From NCBI GenBank assembly GCA_002307095.1, contig DBTO01000230.1, positions 1-8,300 on the forward strand: a stretch of DNA of 8,300 nt. Direction: 5' to 3'. Shown here in pieces: positions 1 to 6,090 of this stretch; position 1 is the stretch's first letter; each line of letters opens with the position of its first letter. This DNA comes from Sulfurospirillum sp. UBA1314 (GTDB taxonomy: Bacteria > Campylobacterota > Campylobacteria > Campylobacterales > Sulfurospirillaceae). A program made the translations under genes and the position numbers. The notes under the pieces are model-generated. The model was given only the letters and a program-made list of their open reading frames with translations, was not told where the DNA came from and searched no databases.

Positions 1-721
1 TGCCGTACTCTCTTGAAATGGTAATGACCAAAGAGTTGAGCGCTGCTTCTTGCGTGCTTTGTATTTGAGGCGCGGTGTGTGTTCCCAGCCATTGTTCGAC
101 AAACACCAATTTGGTACTGTAAAATTTAATCAACGCTCCAACGAGTAACGCGGCAACAACACTGCCTTCGCGTATGCCCTCCAAGCGATTTAAAAAAGTA
201 AAAGAGCTGATAACACCGATAATGACCATGGAACTGTCTAAACTGATTTTGACTTTACCAAACTCTTTATGATACGTTTGTGAAATCGCAACTGCCAAAC
301 CATCGAGCGGCAAATAGGTCAGTTTTGTTTTTAAGAGCAAAAAGATGCCAAATGCCAACACACAGCACGCCACTAAACACCAAAAAGCTTGTGCGACATA
401 CGACGTTGGGGAAAACGCAGAGAGCAGATGCATCGTAAGATCAATGCAGTACCCAAAAATGATGACAGAAGGGAGTTGCACAAGCTGTATCCATTGGTAG
501 TTTTTGCGCAGAACTGCTATTTGTAGGGCAATAAAAACAAGGTTGAGTAAAATGGTCAACTCACCCAAACTAAGTGACATCGTTAAGCTGTACACATACG
601 GTACACACGAGATAGGTGAAACTCCAAGATTGGCTTTGACCGAGAGTGAAACACCAAGCGCCATGATGAATTGCCCTAAAATAAAAACAGCAATTCGCTT
701 TGTTTTATTCAAATTTAGCAT
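1..721 (-). CDS. DUF6198/YczE-like membrane protein fused to a cytidylate-kinase-like domain (3' part outside the window)
   Basis: Only the first 240 codons are present; the gene runs off the left edge. Residues 1-205 form a hydrophobic domain with about six membrane segments (roughly 10-27, 55-71, 82-100, 110-130, 163-178, 186-202). It opens with a YczE/YitT-type pattern, GVSLSVKANLGVSPIS, and later has GKVKISLD and RLEGIREGS, which I recognise from DUF6198 proteins. After a polar linker (207-230) the sequence reads VITISREYG, the N-terminal strand and start of the P-loop of cytidylate-kinase-like (Cytidylate_kin2) domains, where SGGREIG usually follows. The next base, A, fits the expected serine codon. 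ATG at 721 is chosen because an in-frame TAA lies two codons upstream; AAAGGA precedes it by about 10 bases. The domain pairing is known in anaerobic Firmicutes as far as I recall. The substrate and role are unknown. Confidence 0.8.
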   Translation of the reverse strand, partial: MLNLNKTKRIAVFILGQFIMALGVSLSVKANLGVSPISCVPYVYSLTMSLSLGELTILLNLVFIALQIAVLRKNYQWIQLVQLPSVIIFGYCIDLTMHLLSAFSPTSYVAQAFWCLVACCVLAFGIFLLLKTKLTYLPLDGLAVAISQTYHKEFGKVKISLDSSMVIIGVISSFTFLNRLEGIREGSVVAALLVGALIKFYSTKLVFVEQWLGTHTAPQIQSTQEAALNSLVITISREYG

Positions 722-793
722 TGTTTAGTCATCCTTTTTGAATGCAGTAGCGACAAAAATGTTTTTGAGGGTGCATAGAAGTGTGTAAATGAA

Positions 794-830
794 GGAGAAA
801 CTATACTCCACATTACATTAGAGAAACCAA
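794..830 (-). promoter_or_regulatory. Possible promoter and dyad upstream of the DUF6198-kinase gene
   Basis: On the minus strand a TATAGT (800-805) could be a -10, with TTGGTT (825-830) 19 bases further upstream as a weak -35. An interrupted dyad, GGAG-N8-CTCC (794-809), covers the -10. The predicted transcript would have a leader of about 70 bases. The rest of the 137-base gap (722-858) holds nothing else I can name, and I see no terminator for the S4-protein gene, so cotranscription with it is also possible. Confidence 0.25.
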
Positions 831-858
831 TACTTTTTTATATTAATTGCGTATTATT

Positions 859-1074
859 TCATCGGCAAATCGCTTTAACCTCGATGATTTCACCACCCGC
901 TTCGATCTTCTCTCCCACAATGATCTTCGCGCGCTTTCTCGTCTCCACTTCGCCGTTTCGTTTGACCGCGCCTTCTTCGATGAGCATCTTTGCATGTGCG
1001 CCACTTTCGGCTATACCCATTACTTTAAGCAGTTTAAATAACTCGATGTGTGCTTCCTCTAGCTCAAATGTCAT
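859..1074 (-). CDS. ybcJ: Small S4-domain RNA-binding protein, YbcJ family
   Basis: This 71-residue protein is essentially a single S4 RNA-binding fold. Diagnostic elements are IELFKLLKVMGIAESGAHAK (10-29) and EEGAVKRNGEVETRKRAKI (33-51). The second closely follows E. coli YbcJ, which has EGQVKVDGAVETRKRCKI; the length matches too (about 70 residues). S4 domains bind structured RNA, often rRNA; YbcJ itself is an RNA-binding protein of uncertain physiological role. ATG at 1074 has a strong ribosome binding site, AAAGGAGA, a few bases upstream. It is divergent from lemA, with a 145-base shared promoter region, and lies upstream of the DUF6198-kinase gene on the same strand. The specific RNA target cannot be read from sequence. 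Confidence 0.88.
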   Translation of the reverse strand: MTFELEEAHIELFKLLKVMGIAESGAHAKMLIEEGAVKRNGEVETRKRAKIIVGEKIEAGGEIIEVKAICR

Positions 1075-1097
1075 GCTGTCTCCTTTAAAAATGCGCC

Positions 1098-1127
1098 ATC
1101 ATAGCCGAATGTTTCTTTACATGTAAA
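1098..1127 (-). promoter_or_regulatory. Predicted sigma-70 promoter of the S4-protein gene, with its -35 inside the 12-bp palindrome
   Basis: On the minus strand, TTTACA (1122-1127) and TATGAT (1098-1103) are separated by 18 bases, giving a predicted start near 1091 and a leader of about 17 bases before ATG 1074. The -35 is one half of the palindrome TTTACATGTAAA at 1116-1127, so anything binding the palindrome would compete with RNA polymerase. Prediction only. Confidence 0.45.
1116..1127. repeat. TTTACATGTAAA palindrome, copy 1
   Basis: Exact 12-base palindrome in the divergent gap between the S4-protein gene and lemA. The same 12-mer recurs at 3290, 3654 and 6074, with a one-mismatch copy at 7370. 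Confidence 0.85.
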
Positions 1128-1186
1128 CTTTTGACACCAGCGAATCATTCTAAAATCTATGAAGATAAGATTAACGACAAAATTTA

Positions 1187-1192
1187 TATAAT
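1187..1192 (+). promoter_or_regulatory. -10 box of the lemA-TPM operon promoter
   Basis: A perfect TATAAT lies 27 bases before the lemA ATG, giving a predicted start near 1199 and a leader of about 20 bases. No good -35 is found at 16-18 bases; epsilonproteobacterial promoters commonly lack one. A TTGACA at 1131-1136 is too far away to pair with it. Confidence 0.5.
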
Positions 1193-1219
1193 GAACTCAA
1201 ATCAAAAAAAGGTGGATGG

Positions 1220-1810
1220 ATGAAGAACGTTTTAATCGCATTAGGTATTGTTGTCGTCATTGCGGCGATGGTCATTGTTCCGAAAATTAACAATGTTCCC
1301 AGACTGGATGAAAATGTTGTCGCAGCGATGTCCGCTGTCGATAACCAGTACAAACGAAGAAGTGACTTGATCCCTAACCTTGTCGCCACGGTCAAAGGTT
1401 ATGCCGAGCATGAAAAAGAGGTGTTAACACAGGTTACGGAAGCCAGAGCCAAAGTAGGGCAGATCACTTTGACACCTGAAGTATTGAGCAATCCTCAAGC
1501 GTTTAAGGCGTATCAAGCGGCGCAAGACGGTCTTAGTAGCGCACTTTCTCGCCTTATGGCGGTTTCAGAACGCTATCCAGACTTAAAAGCCAACCAAAAC
1601 TTCCTCAGTCTTCAAGCGCAACTTGAAGGAACGGAAAACCGAATCGCTGTGGCGAGACGTGACTACATCGAAGCGGTAAAAAATTACAACCTTGAGATTA
1701 GAACGATTCCAGGAAAATGGATTGCTTCTATTTTTTACCCTGATGCACAGGTCAAACAAAATTTCACCGCCACGCAAGCGGAGAGCGCAACACCCAAAGT
1801 CACTTTTTAA
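1220..1810 (+). CDS. lemA: LemA family protein
   Basis: At 196 residues this has the usual LemA length. It begins with one N-terminal membrane anchor (about 4-20), followed by a short Pro-containing linker and a long-helix bundle. Family signatures are VDNQYKRRSDLIPNLVATVK (40-59) followed by GYAEHEKEVL (60-69), and YPDLKANQNFLSLQAQLEGT (119-138) followed by ENRIAVARRDYIEAVKNYN (139-157). The predicted topology is a cytoplasmic N-terminus with the helical domain outside the membrane. LemA proteins have no firmly established biochemical activity; they are often encoded beside TPM-domain genes, as here. The start at ATG 1220 is supported by AAAAGGTGG just upstream and by the anchor beginning at once. 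It is the first gene of a three-gene operon, with the next start 9 bases after its stop. Confidence 0.93.
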   Translation: MKNVLIALGIVVVIAAMVIVPKINNVPRLDENVVAAMSAVDNQYKRRSDLIPNLVATVKGYAEHEKEVLTQVTEARAKVGQITLTPEVLSNPQAFKAYQAAQDGLSSALSRLMAVSERYPDLKANQNFLSLQAQLEGTENRIAVARRDYIEAVKNYNLEIRTIPGKWIASIFYPDAQVKQNFTATQAESATPKVTF

Positions 1811-1819
1811 GGCTTGGGT

Positions 1820-2668
1820 ATGAAACTTTTTAAAAGCATCATAGCAGGGGTGCTTTGTGCGACAGCACTTTGGGGAGCCATCACCTTTCCAACGCCCAAT
1901 AATTCGCACGTCGTTGATGAGGCGGGGTTGTTTAGTGCATCGCAAAAAGTATCTTTAGAGAGTACACTTTCTTCGCATGAGAGTGCGACAAGTAACCAAA
2001 TCGTGGTGGTGACACTCACGTCGCTTCAAGGGTATGATATTGCAGATTTCGGGTATCAGCTTGGGCGGACGTGGGGCATTGGAACCAAAGAGCACAACAA
2101 CGGGGTACTGCTTATCATCGCGCCTAACGAGCGAAAAGTGCGCATCGAAGTTGGTTACGGACTTGAGGGCTCACTTCCCGATGCAATCGCTAGCAGTATC
2201 ATTCAAAACACCATTTTGCCATCTTTTAAAGCAAAGAACTATTTTGAAGGTGCAACAAATGGAGTAAATGCGATTATTAGCGCGATTAAAGGTGAGTATA
2301 AAGCCGATGAAACAACGAAAAAGGTCTCACATCATTCGTTTGTTGTGCCTCTTTTATTTTTCTTCTTTGTGGTGTTTAACGCGATGCTCTCTTTTAACAC
2401 CTCGAACCAAAGAAGGTTGTTTCCTTCATTGTTTGTTAGTGCCATTGCAGGTATCATCAGTTGGTTTATATTTTCGATGATCGTGTTTAGTCTTCTCGTC
2501 ATGGGTGCTGTTTTCTTATTGAGCTATGTTGGCGGTGCTTTTGGTGGCGGTTCATTGCCTACTTCGTGGGGTAGTGGCAGTGGTGGAAGCTCTTCAAGTG
2601 GAGGCTTTGGAGGATTTAGCGGCGGTGGCGGAAGCTTCGGCGGCGGCGGTGCAAGTGGGAGTTGGTAA
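1820..2668 (+). CDS. Exported TPM-domain protein with a glycine-rich tail (YgcG family)
   Basis: The protein has 282 residues from ATG 1820. A TTG two codons earlier is in frame, but AAGG overlapping the lemA stop is better spaced from the ATG. Residues 1-20 are a signal peptide with a likely cut near Trp18-Gly-Ala20. A TPM domain follows (about 29-158), with FPTPNNSHVVDEAGLFS, QIVVVTL, NNGVLLIIAPNERKVRIEVG and GLEGSLPD. Two membrane stretches (about 173-191 and 205-236) come next, and then a low-complexity Gly/Ser tail (238-282) ending in Ser-Trp. This is the typical YgcG layout. TPM domains in plants have reported phosphatase activity linked to photosystem repair; the bacterial role is uncertain. 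The Gly-rich tail is common in the family and its function is unknown. Presence with lemA suggests an envelope complex or stress function (inference). Confidence 0.9.
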   Translation: MKLFKSIIAGVLCATALWGAITFPTPNNSHVVDEAGLFSASQKVSLESTLSSHESATSNQIVVVTLTSLQGYDIADFGYQLGRTWGIGTKEHNNGVLLIIAPNERKVRIEVGYGLEGSLPDAIASSIIQNTILPSFKAKNYFEGATNGVNAIISAIKGEYKADETTKKVSHHSFVVPLLFFFFVVFNAMLSFNTSNQRRLFPSLFVSAIAGIISWFIFSMIVFSLLVMGAVFLLSYVGGAFGGGSLPTSWGSGSGGSSSSGGFGGFSGGGGSFGGGGASGSW

Positions 2669-3285
2669 TGAATCACATCAGTCATGAAACAAAACAGAAA
2701 ATTGAAAAAGCTATTTTTGAGATGGAGACAACAACCTCCAGCGAGTTGGTTGCCGTTGTCACGCAAAAAAGCGGTGATTATCTCTCTATCAGTCTTTTGA
2801 TCACAAGCCTTGTTTCGCTTTTAATTCCTTTTGGGTTGCTTTTTTTCGCACCTGATATGGAAGCGAAAAATATTTACGAAGCGCAACTGCTTGGTTTTAT
2901 GCTTTTACTGTTGTTTTTAAATGTACCCAAAGTGCTCTTTTTTGTTCTTCCAAAAAGCACTTTGATCAAGGCGGCAAAACTCAAAGCGCATGAGACATTT
3001 AGAATTTTAGGGCTTCAAAAAACAAGCAATTACCAAGCGGTGATGATTTTTGTGAGTCTGTACGAACAGTCCATAGAGATCATAGCTGACAGTGCGATCA
3101 GCTCCAAAATCGACAATGCGCTGTGGCAAAGTACGATCGATACGTTCGTACACAATATCAAAAAGGATCACTTTGAAGAGGGCTACCTTCAAGCGATCCT
3201 GGAAATCGGAGCACTTTTAGAACACCACTTCCCCATCGAAAAGCACGATAAAAACGAACTTAGTGATGGCTTGATCGAGGTGTAG
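2668..3285 (+). CDS. Second TPM-domain membrane protein
   Basis: From ATG 2668 the protein has 205 residues. The start overlaps the previous stop by one base (TAATG), implying translational coupling, and GTGGGAG lies about 6 bases upstream; an in-frame TTG at 2662 has no better support. The protein looks like a TPM domain split by a membrane hairpin. The N-terminal part, KIEKAIFEMETTTSSELVAVV (11-31), gives the first helix and strand. Two hydrophobic segments follow (about 40-60 and 73-94), then VMIFVSLYEQSIEIIADSAI (125-144), the second TPM half, and a helical C-terminus rich in charged residues. There is no signal peptide. It is the third gene of the lemA operon. A TPM protein of this split kind often accompanies LemA and YgcG; molecular function is unknown. 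Confidence 0.85.
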   Translation: MNHISHETKQKIEKAIFEMETTTSSELVAVVTQKSGDYLSISLLITSLVSLLIPFGLLFFAPDMEAKNIYEAQLLGFMLLLLFLNVPKVLFFVLPKSTLIKAAKLKAHETFRILGLQKTSNYQAVMIFVSLYEQSIEIIADSAISSKIDNALWQSTIDTFVHNIKKDHFEEGYLQAILEIGALLEHHFPIEKHDKNELSDGLIEV

Positions 3286-3287
3286 TG

Positions 3288-3303
3288 GCTTTACATGTAA
3301 AGC
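3288..3303. repeat. 16-bp perfect palindrome GCTTTACATGTAAAGC containing copy 2 of the repeat
   Basis: This is the longest perfect copy of the family, extending the 12-mer (3290-3301) by two base pairs on each side. It begins two bases after the TAG of the last lemA-operon gene. It could form a hairpin with a CATG loop but is followed by ATTCAAACC with no T-run, so it is not a classical intrinsic terminator. Confidence 0.85.
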
Positions 3304-3313
3304 ATTCAAACCT

Positions 3314-3339
3314 TTGCTAAAGTGAGATTATCTTACAAT
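3314..3339 (+). promoter_or_regulatory. Predicted promoter of the DEAD-box helicase gene
   Basis: TACAAT at 3334-3339 is a good -10, giving a start near 3346 and an 18-base leader before ATG 3364. TTGCTA at 3314-3319 is the only -35-like element, and its 14-base spacing is too short, so only the -10 is credible. Confidence 0.4.
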
Positions 3340-3363
3340 GGCATAAAGACTCAAAGGACGTGC

Positions 3364-4599
3364 ATGCCATTTTCAAAACTTTCCCAGCCTCTTCAAAAAG
3401 CCCTTGAACAGGTTGGGTTTAGCTCTCCCACGCCGATTCAGACTAAGGTCATTCCTCTTGTGTTGGAGCGAAAAGACATCATGGCTCGTGCGCAAACGGG
3501 AAGTGGCAAGAGTGCTTCGTTCGTCTTGCCCATCTTGGAGCTTTGGAGCGAGACCAAAGGTGAGGGAAAAGCGAAGATCAAGGCATTGGTTTTAACGCCT
3601 ACGAGGGAGCTTACCGTACAAGTTGCGGAGGCGTTTAAGAGCTTTGGAAAATGTTTACATGTAAAGCCAAAAGTGGTGAGCATCATCGGTGGTGAGAAGA
3701 TCGGCGAGCAACTCTATGAGATCCAACAAGGGTGTGACATCGTGGTCGCAACTTCGGGGCGTTTGCTGGACATTATGAGTAAAAAGCAGATTGATCTTTC
3801 TCGTGTCGAGTTTTTTGTGCTCGATGAAGCGGACAAGATGCTTGACCTTGGTTTTGAGCAAGAACTAAGCTCCATCCTTGGAGCCTTGCCAGAAAAACGC
3901 CAAAATCTTCTTTTTTCAGCGACCTATCCCGAAAAGATGCAAGCCATTGCTTCCAAGATAACGAAAAGTGCGGTGGAAGTGAGCATTGAAGCTGAAGCAC
4001 CAACGGTGGAGCTCATCAAACAACGTGCCATCGAGGTCAACAAAGAAAACAGAGCACCACTGTTACGCCAGTTATTGCGTGAAAACAGATGGGAATTGGT
4101 GCTTGTTTTTATGGCAAACAAACGTGCCGCAGATAACATCGCGGTGAAGTTTCGCAAGCATGGATTTTTAGCGGAATCCTTTCATGGCGATCTTATTCAA
4201 GAAGATCGTTCTTGGACGTTAAAGTCGTTTAAAGAGCGTAAGATTCGCATTTTATTTGCCACAGACATCGCTTCGCGTGGGCTTGATATTGACGATGTAA
4301 GCTGCGTTATTAACTTTGACTTGCCGCGCTCCACCGAAGACTACATCCACCGCATTGGACGAACAGGACGTGCAGGTAAAGAGGGTTTGGCGATCTCATT
4401 TATAGACCATGAAGACAAGGCGCATTTTGCACTGATTCAAAAACGGTGTGGTGTGAAGCTTGAAACAGAGCAGATCAAAGGGTTTGAGTTAGAAGGCGAG
4501 GCTCCTGTAAAAGAGAAGGGAAGTGCGCCCATCAAGGGAAAACGCAAGAGTAAAAAAGACAAGTTAAGAGAAGCGCAAAAAGAGGGTGCAAGCTCCTAA
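3364..4599 (+). CDS. DEAD-box ATP-dependent RNA helicase (RhlE-like)
   Basis: Residue numbers are from ATG 3364 (411 residues), preceded by AAAGGA; an upstream in-frame GTG at 3322 would add 14 unconserved residues and is rejected. All DEAD-box motifs are present in order: Q motif GFSSPTPIQ (18-26), Walker A AQTGSGKS (43-50), Ia PTREL (79-83), GG (109-110), Ib TSGR (130-133), II DEAD (154-157), III SAT (185-187), IV VLVFMANK (246-253), V ATDIASRGLDI (299-309) and VI HRIGRTGR (329-336). A short Lys-rich tail (383-408) probably adds RNA affinity. Two small departures from consensus are GSGKS for GTGKT and TSGR for TPGR; neither removes a catalytic residue. The likely role is ATP-driven remodelling of short RNA duplexes in ribosome assembly or mRNA decay. 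The subfamily (RhlE or other) is uncertain. It is transcribed alone and converges on gntP. Confidence 0.95.
   Translation: MPFSKLSQPLQKALEQVGFSSPTPIQTKVIPLVLERKDIMARAQTGSGKSASFVLPILELWSETKGEGKAKIKALVLTPTRELTVQVAEAFKSFGKCLHVKPKVVSIIGGEKIGEQLYEIQQGCDIVVATSGRLLDIMSKKQIDLSRVEFFVLDEADKMLDLGFEQELSSILGALPEKRQNLLFSATYPEKMQAIASKITKSAVEVSIEAEAPTVELIKQRAIEVNKENRAPLLRQLLRENRWELVLVFMANKRAADNIAVKFRKHGFLAESFHGDLIQEDRSWTLKSFKERKIRILFATDIASRGLDIDDVSCVINFDLPRSTEDYIHRIGRTGRAGKEGLAISFIDHEDKAHFALIQKRCGVKLETEQIKGFELEGEAPVKEKGSAPIKGKRKSKKDKLREAQKEGASS
3654..3665. repeat. TTTACATGTAAA palindrome, copy 3, inside the helicase gene
   Basis: Exact 12-mer in the helicase reading frame, where TTA-CAT-GTA encodes Leu98-His99-Val100 in the weakly conserved stretch between motif Ia and the GG motif. 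Confidence 0.8.
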
Positions 4600-4619
4600 G
4601 AGCCTGCAGTTAAAGAGCA

Positions 4620-5960
4620 TTAAATAAAGATAACAGACATAACATAAACGACTGCGATGGTCACAACTCCTTGAACCAACGTTGCCATGGTAAAAGCTTT
4701 GTACGCGGTTGGAACATCCATTTGACTGAAGCGTGAGACAACCCAGAAAAAGCTATCGTTGGCATGACTGACGGTAAGTGCACCTGCGCCAATCGCCATA
4801 ACGGTGAGGACTTTGCCCATTTCACTATCAAGTCCTAAATTGGCAAGAAGCGGATACATAATGGTCGAAGTCACCACCAATGCGGTCGTGGAAGAGCCTT
4901 GTGCGGTTTTGAGCGCAGCTGCGATGATGAACGGTACGAAGATGCCAAGGCTAAGCGTTTGAAGTGTTAAACCAAGGTAATCACCAATGCCACTGGCTTT
5001 AAGAACAGCCCCCAGTGCTCCACCAGCTCCTGTGATGATGAGAATCTCACCTGCATTTTTAACGCCTTCTCCAACCCAACCTGAAAGCGTCTCTTCGTTC
5101 CATTTTGGAAGTAAAAGGCTGGCAAAGAGTACACCGACAAAAAGGGCATTGGCAGGGTGACCTAAGAAAACAAAAAATTTATAGATAAACGTTTCGCTAG
5201 AGTCCTTAAAGGCAAGTTTTGCAATGCTCTCTATCGCCATTAAAAGAACGGGAATAAAAATAGGTGCAAAGGATTTGAAGGCACTTGGAAGTGTGCCGTA
5301 TTTGGCTTGGACTTCGCTGTCTTTTTCCAAATCGATGTCCATGTCTTCACCACTTTGGTAGAGTGGTCCTCGTTTGATCGCCCAAAAATAACCTGCAAGC
5401 ATCGTAAAAATCGCGACAAAAAGACCCACAAGAATGACCAGACCAAGATTTCCTACCATCAAGTTACCTGCCGCTGCGATGGGACCAGGTGTGGGTGGAA
5501 CAAGCGTATGCGTGGCATAAAGTCCTGTTGCCAGTGCCACACTCATCGCCACACCAGAGACTTTGAGCTGTTTGACCATAGAGCGTTTGAGTGCGTTTAA
5601 GATGACAAAACCGCTGTCACAAAACACAGGAATCGAAACGATGTAACCGATGATAGACATCGCCAAAATAGGGCGATCTTTACCGACAATTTTTAGAACA
5701 ACGTTTGCCATTTTAATGGCAGCACCGCTTTTTTCCAAGATAACACCGATGATGGTTCCAAGCACAATGACGATACCGATGTACGCCAAAATGCTTCCAA
5801 AACCTGATGTGATGGTTTTTGCGATGTCGGCGTATTTCATGCCCACACTAAACGCAATTCCATAGGCCGCAACGAGCAAGGCAATAAAAGGGTGTAATTT
5901 CCATTTGCTCGTTGAAAGCACGATAAATCCTATCGCTACGAGTAAAATCACGATTAACAT
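4620..5960 (-). CDS. GntP-family organic acid permease
   Basis: This 446-residue inner-membrane protein has the normal length for the Gnt family of proton-coupled sugar-acid transporters (GntP, GntT, DsdX, YgbN). Family motifs are PVFCDSGFVIL (111-121), the loop THTLVPPTPGP (150-160), a Gly-rich hairpin TGAGGALGAVL (310-320), KTAQGSSTTALV (351-362) and SHANDSFFWVV (398-408). About twelve hydrophobic segments are visible, with a charged cytoplasmic loop at about 196-225. Known substrates in the family include gluconate, D-serine and similar hydroxy acids; this sequence does not settle which. No kinase, dehydratase or regulator gene is adjacent to indicate a pathway. ATG at 5960 has the ribosome binding site AAAAAGGAG about 6 bases upstream. 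The stop lies 20 bases from the helicase stop, and no convincing terminator is seen between them. Confidence 0.93.
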   Translation of the reverse strand: MLIVILLVAIGFIVLSTSKWKLHPFIALLVAAYGIAFSVGMKYADIAKTITSGFGSILAYIGIVIVLGTIIGVILEKSGAAIKMANVVLKIVGKDRPILAMSIIGYIVSIPVFCDSGFVILNALKRSMVKQLKVSGVAMSVALATGLYATHTLVPPTPGPIAAAGNLMVGNLGLVILVGLFVAIFTMLAGYFWAIKRGPLYQSGEDMDIDLEKDSEVQAKYGTLPSAFKSFAPIFIPVLLMAIESIAKLAFKDSSETFIYKFFVFLGHPANALFVGVLFASLLLPKWNEETLSGWVGEGVKNAGEILIITGAGGALGAVLKASGIGDYLGLTLQTLSLGIFVPFIIAAALKTAQGSSTTALVVTSTIMYPLLANLGLDSEMGKVLTVMAIGAGALTVSHANDSFFWVVSRFSQMDVPTAYKAFTMATLVQGVVTIAVVYVMSVIFI

Positions 5961-5963
5961 TCT

Positions 5964-6033
5964 GACTCCTTTTTAGTTTATTAATTTAATATATATTTAA
6001 ATTAAAGCACATAATTATAGTGTAAAAGGAGTC
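5964..6033 (-). promoter_or_regulatory. Outer inverted repeat pairing the gntP ribosome binding site
   Basis: GACTCCTTTT at 5964-5973 (plus strand), which contains the gntP Shine-Dalgarno complement, is exactly reverse-complementary to AAAAGGAGTC at 6024-6033. The arms are 10 bases each and 50 bases apart. Read as minus-strand RNA, the upstream arm is an anti-Shine-Dalgarno for gntP. It lies upstream of the predicted -10 (6014-6019), so only transcripts starting further upstream would carry it. Confidence 0.45.
5981..6005 (-). promoter_or_regulatory. AT-only interrupted palindrome in the gntP leader
   Basis: Arms TTAATTTAA (5981-5989) and TTAAATTAA (5997-6005) are perfect 9-base inverted repeats around a 7-base TATATAT centre. 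The element begins just downstream of the predicted transcription start (about 6007), a usual place for a repressor operator. No regulator gene is nearby. An AT-rich leader without function is the alternative. Confidence 0.4.
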
Positions 6034-6040
6034 ATTTGAA
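6014..6040 (-). promoter_or_regulatory. Predicted gntP promoter
   Basis: On the minus strand a perfect TATAAT (6014-6019) is preceded by the poor -35 TTCAAA (6035-6040) at 15-base spacing. The predicted start near 6007 gives a leader of about 47 bases. Confidence 0.5.
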
Positions 6041-6045
6041 GACGA

Positions 6046-6076
6046 AAAAACGTAAAAATTGATCGTTTACGTTTTT
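6046..6076 (-). terminator. Probable intrinsic terminator of ycaO
   Basis: On the minus strand an 11-base perfect stem (AAAAACGTAAA at 6066-6076, pairing with 6046-6056) with a 9-base loop ends in a run of Ts. It starts 15 bases after the ycaO stop. The stem is AT-rich, so it may terminate only partly and allow readthrough into gntP. A hairpin with T-runs also forms on the plus strand, but no plus-strand gene precedes it. Confidence 0.5.
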
Positions 6077-6085
6077 ACATGTAAA
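6074..6085. repeat. TTTACATGTAAA palindrome, copy 4
   Basis: Exact 12-mer lying five bases after the ycaO stop codon (minus strand) and overlapping the first arm of the predicted terminator by three bases. Confidence 0.85.
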
Positions 6086-6090
6086 GGTTT

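Noticed and set aside
504..728. 74-codon plus-strand open frame
   Set aside because: It is a shadow of the DUF6198-kinase gene on the minus strand, whose homology and ribosome binding site are clear.
1131..1156. TTGACA (1131-1136) with TAAAAT (1151-1156) as the lemA promoter
   Set aside because: The spacing of 14 bases is too short, and the perfect TATAAT at 1187 is better placed for lemA.
2540..2665. GGT/GGC-rich run as a DNA repeat array
   Set aside because: It is the Gly-rich coding tail typical of YgcG proteins, with irregular codons and no fixed repeat unit.
3322..3363. Upstream GTG start for the helicase
   Set aside because: It would run through the predicted -10 and add residues outside the conserved family start; ATG 3364 has AAAGGA at good spacing.
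4592..4603. GCTC-CTAA-GAGC hairpin spanning the helicase stop as a terminator
   Set aside because: The stem is only four base pairs and no T-run follows on either strand.
6036..6062. Tiny plus-strand frame (TTG, then KTKKRKN and a stop) preceded by AAAAGGAG
   Set aside because: The apparent ribosome binding site is one arm of the inverted repeat with the gntP site, the frame is 8 codons long, and no well-placed plus-strand promoter is visible.
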